This document shows positions 45,301 through 54,300 of a DNA stretch of 64,000 bases, piece after piece (positions within the stretch are counted from its first letter, which is position 1; each line of letters opens with the position of its first letter). The position numbers and the translations under genes were made by a program. Source of the DNA: Haemaphysalis longicornis (lineage: Eukaryota > Arthropoda > Arachnida > Ixodida > Ixodidae); assembly GCA_013339765.2 (NCBI GenBank), contig CM023448.1:112724008-112788007 (forward strand), read 5' to 3'. Under the pieces are notes generated by a model that was given only the letters and a program-made list of their open reading frames with translations, was not told the origin of the DNA and ran no database searches.

Positions 45301-48300
45301 GTTTCGATTTGTCACTCCCAAAATGTCTGGACTGTCAGCTAAGCAGTCGGTCGGCAGTGGTCTGGGCTGTGCTAACCACAAATACAATTAGGCTATCCAT
45401 TTCGACTCAGTCTGCCGTTAGCTCCTGCGTCGGGAATAATTAAATGAGTAACTTAATCTCGCCGATTTCGATTCCGAAACAAATCGGCTAAGGCTGCTGT
45501 TACAGATGTCGTAAAGTCGCGATGTTTTTCTGCTGCCGGCAGGAAGTTTTTCCATTGCGTAATTGGCCCACGATGCCAATACACTGAGCCCAGGGTTTAG
45601 GCATTACCCTCTGGCAACAATTTTCTTTTGGGAGTCTTGGTGTATCACCTGGATCCCGAAACGGCGCGCAGTGGTGGTGGATGACCTACGGCGCTGTAGG
45701 TAATTTTTACTTCCGCGTCGCTCTAAAATGTAGCTAATTGCAGCCGACGTACAGTCGACAAAAGGCTGACCGGTAGAACGTGCGTATGCGCGACCCGCAT
45801 CAGCGCGATGGCTGTTTTCTTTGTCGCTGTGCCCGTCGCCTTGCCCACCGCACCTTCTTTCGCGGTGAGAAGCGCTGGCTGCACTGCCGGGCCGGGAAAC
45901 AAAAGTGGAGACTAGCGAATAGTAGTACAGCGTTGGCTGCGTTTAACTACCTGCGGCGCCCTACGCAATTTAGTTTTTTTTTTGTATGCAATAAAACGAA
46001 CAACAATCGCCGAAAACGCATCGCTGCCGGTGTTTTAGAGTGACTAAATATCGGTCCGTGATTGCTCGCACAGTGCATTAAGTATTGCGGCGTTATAGCC
46101 CGTCAGCAGCGATGTGCAAAGCCGCGCCTAGAAACCGGATAGGGGTGCATGCGGGACTTATGCAGCTATTGGCAGAAGGATAACGCAATGAACAGCTGTG
46201 CGCCAAAGCTAATGCAGACGAAGAACTCGTACAGCGCGCGCTAAGGCGGGTAATCTCCGCTTTTGTTTCCCGGCCCGGCAGCGCAGGCATACAGCGCTTA
46301 CTACGGTAAAGAAGGTGTGGAAGCCAAGGCGACGGGCACAGCGAGGAGGGACACAGCGGTTGCGCTGATACGAGCCGCGCACGCTCACTATCTCCCTATC
46401 TCAAACCAGGCGTTATCACTAGGTGTCTTCCGCGCAGTCCGGAGCACGTCGTTCGAGCGTTATAGACAAGCCTTTTGCCGACTGTACCTGTGCCATCGAA
46501 CTCTCGGATATGCCAGGCCGCCTGCTTGACCTCGCCTAAAAGCGCGGCTGGGTCAGCACGACACGTGCCAGTGCCAATAGCTCGACAGGTCGACCGGCTT
46601 GTATTGTACCAACACTGGTCGGCATGGGCCTGCTCTGACCGCACCGCACCAGAACGAGCAATCTTTGTCATCACATGGGCTGCGCTGTGACATTACGCAT
46701 TCCAAAAGGCACGTTTTTGCATTACGCGGTTTCGAGGTGAAACCTTGCTATGGTGGCCACCATAACCTTGCGTCGGCCCTTAAAACGCGGCCATTCGATG
46801 TTCCGGTGCATTGCGGCGAAGCATACAAACGGAAGCTTCCAACATCCGAGCCTTTTCTGTCGCACCAAAAAACCTCGAAGCCTCGAGGAAAAAAATGCGG
46901 TCAGGGAGGTCCCGGGAATGGAACCCGGGGCCTCCACGCTGTGAAACCGGCACCGTATTAACACTGGGCCACCCCAAAGGCCCGAGGGGTACAGCGTTAG
47001 CAGTGGTGGGGAACGTTAACACGAGCAGCCAATTGGAGAGAAACAAAAGACGCTTCCCGTGGTCGGAATCGATCCCGCATTCCTCGTGTTACGAAACCGG
47101 CGTCTGTCCGACTGAGCCATCATCGCATTCCGGGCGCACAGTATTTCCTTTGGGTTCGTAGCGCGGGCGTTGGCTTTGGACTTGGCCCGCGCGCGTTCTA
47201 TCGCGTGCTAACGCGCTCCACTTTGGCAGAAATGTGAAAGCTTGCGGGCGAAACGATCCGGGCCTGTCAGTCATGCAGAACTTTCTTCGGCAAGTTCGGA
47301 AATGTGAGGTGCAACAGCCGGGTCTCCGATGAAGAAAGAGGGGCCACCAGATCTGCTGTCTCCCCTGCACCGCTATCGCAAGCTGCGCCAATTTTTTGAA
47401 TGTGCGCAAGCATTGCGCGACTAGTTCGTACACCCACCAGTTGTGTTGATTTTCTGCTTGTAGCAAATGGAGCTCTCGTGGTTTAAGGCGCAGGACTTAA
47501 GGTCCGCGTTCTACGAAAAAAGGGCCGTTGTTGTTGCGGTCAAGAAAATGGCTGCCGCTGCAAAGAGTAGACACATGCGTGATCCAGTGGTATTTAAACA
47601 CGGTTCTCCACAAGCAGCGGTACGATGCTTTGCCGACTCTGCTATCCCAGCAAGTTGCAAGCGACAGAACAAAATTTGTGTTTATTGTTCCTTCTCCGTG
47701 ACACATTCCCACTTGGGGGACTGGCCCGAAATCAAGATTTTGATGGCATAATGTGCCCGCTTCGCAAAATTAACAAAACGGAATTGTAAACGCAAAAATT
47801 TAATTATAACGCGTACCGCGTGGCACCTGTACGTGATGGCACGTGAGTAGAACAGGCGCACAGAACCCTGATTCTAGGGACTGTGGCGTGTGCCAATATG
47901 CTTGCGGACGCAATTCGCGCAGGATGACGAAGAAATGGAATGAAAAAACAGGCGCAAACACGGTGCAGCAGAAAAGCAGCCGGTCGAAGTAATTCGTGCC
48001 AAAAGACAAAGAAACGAAAATACAAGTATCGGCTTTAAAGCACGTAAGCAGAAGTGCCCCGAGGAATTTTTTTCCACATCCATGTAGCAATGTTTATCGT
48101 AAAGCCTTCTAAAGGTAGCTCATGCACCTTCCTTCAAAAGCCTCTTTCGTAATGCTTCGAACACTAAGTATTGCTGAAACGGATGCATGTTCTTTTCTGC
48201 AGTATGTGACAGGAGCAGCTTCGATTTTACAATGCAGATGACACTCTACCCTGTCTGGAACTTCATCTCAGGGGTTGAATTCATCCCGGGGAAAATAGGA

Positions 48301-51300
48301 TCGCTGCATAGACAAATGACATCTGCGCTCCCGCGTGCTTCGACGCCATTTCATTATTGCCTCCTTTACTCGACTGCATCATGATCGTTTCCTTCGAAGC
48401 GTCATTGTATGCAATAGCTCCGTTCATTCGAGGCAACCTTGTAGACGATCTAGACGCTATACTGAAGCAACAAGCAACCAACGTCCCAGCGGTCGAATGT
48501 GTCCGCCGAATGCTCAAACCACTGCGTGTAGTGAATGATGTTGTTGGTGTGATATGATTTGCGAAATTATGCGCCATTTGTCTCATCAGAGTGGGGTGCT
48601 TCCTGATTGATACTGAGTTATCAGCGGAAGCTATTGTTGAATTTTTCACTCATTTAAGCATTTTCTACTATAACATTCCGAATATGAGTTGCATGGACCT
48701 ATGCAACTATTAAGTTCCACAAACCTATGACGCGGGCTCAATAGAGCCCGCGTTCTTTAAGACCATCGTGTCTTTGTTTCCCCAAGATGTAAAGAACGTA
48801 AGCTGCCAGCGTAAGCCGCGTTTTGGACAAGATTTCGCTCCTGTGACGTAGTTCGCTGCTCCGTACGGTAGCGCGCTGGTTCGAAAAGCTCTGCATGGCG
48901 TGGCCCGCCCCTCGCAGGAGCGGAGAAGCTGGCGACTGCCGCAGCCGAGAGCCGGCCGCCCCCGTCGATCAGCCGCAGCCCGCTTGGAGGGCGGCGAAGA
49001 GCGTCGGAGGCCCCGAGCTCGCGTCCCCTGCAGGGCGGCGCCGAGGCTACCGTGGTGACCAAGGGCCAGGTGGCCAGCCAGTTCCTGGAGAAGATCGGCC
49101 AGCTGCGGGGCGCCGCCGTGCTGGCCGAGGGCGGCCACGACACGTACACGCTCGCCGAGGACCTCATGAGCATCGAGGGCGCCCAGAAGCAGCTCGACAA
49201 GTGCAAGAAGGAAGAGTTCGGAGAGCTCTTCACCAAGAGGCCGTGAGTGCAGCTGTGTATCCTCGAACCGTAGTTGGCTGAAGCAGGCCTCCAAAGCCTG
49301 GACACTGAAGCGAGTTGTAAACAGTCAGAGATTACCCAATCAAATGTGTAGTTAATGTTCAGTTTAGCGGTCCATTTACGTGCACTGTTTCAACAGAAAA
49401 ATGCGCTCGGAAGTGCCCCTTCCCTGTGCACCGTTAGTCGGCTATGGATAGGCCTCCTCAAATCTGTTCGGTCCCGCTGCCTCACAGATGTTTCCCTTGC
49501 GAGAAAAAAACAAAAATCAACTTCTTTCTTAAAGATAGTTGAACGCGAAGCTTTTTCCCATGCAAATTGAATTAGTCCAAAGCCAACGACCTCGCAACGA
49601 CCCCAGCAAATGCTGAGCGACCCGCGATGCGATGTTTTGGTTCTATTAGGTGATTAGAAAATTACCAGCGATGTGGCAATTTTCCATTGCCACATCGCTG
49701 GCCTATTGGCATCCTGGTGCATGGTCTTCTGAAATCATGTGTACTTGATGTAAACAAGTAAATAACTTTTTTTTAGTTTAGCGCATTTTTCACAAAGGAG
49801 CCAATTTGTTCTATAGTTAAGTAAGCTATAGTTTCTCCCAATATTTTCGTATGAACACGTTATATATATAAGCTCCCTTTTCTTACAGGGTCAACACTTT
49901 GCAGGGCCCTTCCAAATTAACGGTAAGTGCGCTGTTGAACAATTGGTTCCGTCCTAATGTTACGAAGTGTTACGAGTGTACAGAGCGATGACGAGGAGGT
50001 TTAAAATGACCAGCCTAGAGAAAATTCCCAAGATGGAGTAGAATGGAAAATTTCACTTCCGCCTAAATCGCAGCCGTGTAGGTATACAAGGGAAAGCTAT
50101 CCTTTGCAGCCGCACTTCCGCATTTCAAGTGCACGCCAAATTTTCCCTTCGCCGGAGGAGGTTATGCCTACCGCTACACGTTCGTATGGATGTTAGAACG
50201 AACGTAATAGCGAACCCCGATGTTTCCAATTACTGCTCGCATTCAACAACCCCTCGTTAGTAGGCGGAAGTGAAATCCTGAAGCTGTTCCGTAAAACTCA
50301 AAGTAGCGGAGTCAGGGGATGCGTGATTCTGGCGGGGCACCGGTGGTTGGGGCCATTAATCAGCAACCTTGCTATTGCTGAAACCATACATTCGAGGACA
50401 AGGGAAAAATCAGTAATCCACCGAGACCTGTCTTTCAGGTAGATTGGTTTATTCGGCTTGCGATGCTATTTTCGCGTAAATCCTTTCACTCCTCCCAGCT
50501 CATTTTGGGAGTGACTGCTTGCTGCTCCCATATCTTCCGGAACCATCTTTTTTGTCGCTACTTTCTGGGCTTGGCCGGCCCTAGAGCTCCCAATCCGCCT
50601 CTTTCATTGCGGTGTGCTGCCACCTAGCGTGCCTAGCGGAAGTTGAAGCTGTAGGGTTTGCCGGCGTTTCCTCCGGCTGCGTTCTCGTTGTATGCACGGC
50701 AATCCCACATTACGGCGAGGAGCAGCCGAAGTTTTTCTTCTGTGTTGGTGTTATAACGCCTTAAGATGACAGCCCCTGGTCATCACATAATACCAGGCGG
50801 CTTCTTATCACTGAATGAGGGCTGGCAGAGAAATCTCGGACAGATCCGTGTGCCGTCCGAGTAGCAGAGCGAGCAGTACTTGGAGTCGTCTGGCATGAAG
50901 TGCGATCGCCAGCTCGACAAAGGCCGGCAGTTCGCAAAATGCCTTTAAGCGCTGGACACATGTACGATTGCTACACGCGATTCGCATGCGACTGATCGTT
51001 ACGACTGTCGCCACGACTAGTCGTACGCGTGAATTTGAGACGGCCCGATGCGCGCATGAGATGCGTCGTCGGCGTCGCTCCGCCCACTGTTTTTTGCTCC
51101 ACGGTCAACTAAGATGATCGCTGAGCTGAATTTGTAGATTATGCGCTTTTGTTCGCAAGAATGGATAAAGCAAGCAATCGTGAAGCGTTTTCTGCCTTCG
51201 GAAACAGTCCGCGCACACGCCGGCCCGCGCCTGCCAGCTCGGCACACTCAGCGGCTCGAACCGGCGCAGATCGACCACGGTAGCAACCCGCGCTTGTCGC

Positions 51301-54300
51301 TGCTCTTCTGAATCAATCTGATCGCTAAAAAGTTCCACATGCGAGAAAGTATAGTTCATCTCACAACCTACATGCAGCACTGTGGAGGCTACATTGTTGT
51401 CCCCCTCAGGCCGCCTAACTCACCGCGAAGGAAGCGACAAAAGGCGCCGGGCGTGCGGTGCCACTTGCCGAGAGGGGAGAAGGGAGTGTCCTTTCAGGAC
51501 CCCCTCACGGCGGATTAGGCGCCCTCAGTGGGCGCACTATTGATAACAATGTAGCCTCCACAGTGCTGCATGTAGCTTATGAGATGAACTATAGGTGTTA
51601 GTGTGGTGAAAAATTGTGCTAGGGATTGTTGTCAGGGCTTATTTTAAAAGCGGCGATCAGATATATCTGCCGCGATGCAAGCGTATACGCTGACCGGTCG
51701 CCGCGGCGCGCGTTGCGCCGAGCGGCCCGAGAGATGGCGATACCTGCGCGGGAGCATCGAAACAGGCTACGCAGATGTCTTGGTCACCGATCGCTCAAAC
51801 GGCAGTTATAACTTAAATAGAGTTCCACATGCGAGAAAGGGGATGATAGTGTAGTGAAAAGTTGTTGTTGCGGATTGTTATTCGCAGTTGCACAGATAAC
51901 AGCGATCAAATATCCGCCAGGATGCTAAGCCTAATGTTCCCATCACCCGAGCCGACGCGAGCGACGCAAGCCGCCGTAGCCGATCGCGTGTGGCCGACGG
52001 GAAGCGATAGAAGCCGACACCGTTCCCTTTTCGGCACTCCGAGTTACAGCGGAACGCAGCACAAGTTGTGGGCATTGTTCCGCGCACAACGAGCACACAC
52101 AAAAAATCAAACGATGTAAATACAACCACGACCCCTTCCCGCTTGTGCGGGAGCTGTGGGGAATGTCGTCTGCTGCCCCTACTGGACTGCTTAGGGACTT
52201 GGCCGCTAGGGGATTGCGCATGCGCAGTGGGGTTGTGAAAGAGGCGGATTATGCTGCCTCACCATATTACCATATTTCCTGACTGTGACAAGAAACACTT
52301 GCGTCCTTAAAGCATTGGTGGGAGGAGAAACGAGGAAGAGGGGGCAGGTTCAGCAATTTTTTCTTGCTGCTTTTACCGGGAAAATGGGGGGGTCTTTGCT
52401 ATAGTAGCAGCTTGCGCGTCGACGGTTTGCGCATTCCGTGCCATGCTGCGAACGCTGGCTTTACTTTTGGCACAGGCGGAGGCAGACTCCGATGAGGAGG
52501 AGTCGGCGCTGGACTTCGACCACCTCCCGATCCGACGGCGCATGGACATCTGGAAGAGGCGCGAGCACCGCGCCATCCGCAAAGGCCTGTAAGTGTGCCA
52601 CCGCTATTCTGGGGCCTGGAAAACGTGGGCGTTTTCACCAAGGAGTTTCGGGCAGTCAAATGTAATAACGCTCGCCACGTTCGCGCCTTTTTCCCGTAAG
52701 TGTTGCTTGTGCAAGCTGCCTCTGCAAACATACCGAATATTTGATGCATTTGAAAGCCGGGCGTGGACTTAGAAGTGCCAACCACACCTGCCGCGGTGGC
52801 TCAGTGGCTAAGGCGTTGCGCTGCTGAGCACGAGGACGTGGGTTCGATTCCCGGACGTGGCAGCCGCTTCTCTGATGGAGGCGAAAAGCAAAAACGCCCG
52901 TGTGTTCGACATTTCGGCGCACGTTAAAGATCTCCAGGAGGTCAAAATTAATCCGGAGCCCTCCACTATGGCGCGCCTCATCGCCTGCGTTGCGTCGGCG
53001 CGTTAAACCCTACAATCAATCAATCTGAAGTGACGACCACGAGGCGATGGTTTTGAGCGCATGGAAAACGAACGCTGATTTGTCGGATCCCGAAGGAGGT
53101 ACAGCTAAACCTGGATATAACGAAGTTTACAAATTTGCTCGTTACATGCAGGTTTCGAGTTAAGGCTCGCGTGAATGGAGAAGAAACAAAACCAAAGTGC
53201 TAGACATCAGCCTCGGTGAACCCACCCTTCAAGGACACTGTGAAAAACTGCGGGATTTCCGCCTGCTGCGTTCCCACGGGCTTAGTTATACTACACGGAT
53301 CTCCATAGAAGCAAGGTCGCTTACCCTCGTATTCACAAGGGTAACTTGACACTTTTAGGTGCCTAAACGCGTTTCATGGACGAAACTTGTGCTAAAAGAA
53401 TGCCTTTCCGCGTAATTAATGTCCTTTTCCGCGCTCAAATTTGGTGAGAGGGTGCTAGCTGGGATACTGTACAGGGTGGCGGCGTTCTTCTTTCTCACCG
53501 GCGGAGATGGCATTTAAAATTGCTAGCTTGTCCCGGAAAGACACTTTTCATTTTCTGGCAGCAGAAATCGTCACCGGAGAGCCGGTACCACAGATAACGG
53601 TGGAGGCGAGCGACTACACGCCGACAGGCAGGCCTCGCCCGTAACCGACACCACACGTGGGAACACGCGGTAATTTGCAGTGCGGGCAAAATTTGCTAAA
53701 TCAATGCATTTTTCTAACCTATTTTCTAGAAAAAAAGTGCAAAAAACGATGGATAAACAGCGTACCGTCGCAACGCCTTCGTTACATAGAGGTCGTAAAA
53801 ACGTGGGTTTCGATGGAGCTGACAATGGGGGAATCTAAAAACTTCGTTAACTCCAGGAATTCGTTACATAGCGGTTCCTTACAACCAGGTTTAACTGTGG
53901 TATCATTCTTGGATTACGGACCCATAAGAAAGCCGAGCTCCGCGATGCCGAGTACGCGGTGCATGTGGGGGGTCGTACTCCACGCATGCTGCAGTAATGC
54001 GTGGCGCGCGCAAACACCTGGCTTTATCACTTTTCTCGCGCCAGGTCGCCATTGTCACGGAAAGACGCTAGTCGTCTGCGGCTCCTGCCACCTAAATGCC
54101 TCTTTCATCCCCCGCCCACTTTTCACGCCCTTCCCCTCCCGCTTCGCTCCTCCCACTATAAAGCACGGTGGTGGTTTGCTCAAGTCAATTCAATCTATTC
54201 GACCCTTTCGTCGGTCGCGAGATTTTGTATTTTTCGGTCAAAATATTGTTCTCCGCGCACATTTTCTATTTGCTATCGCAAAAGCGCACAGATATTTTAA

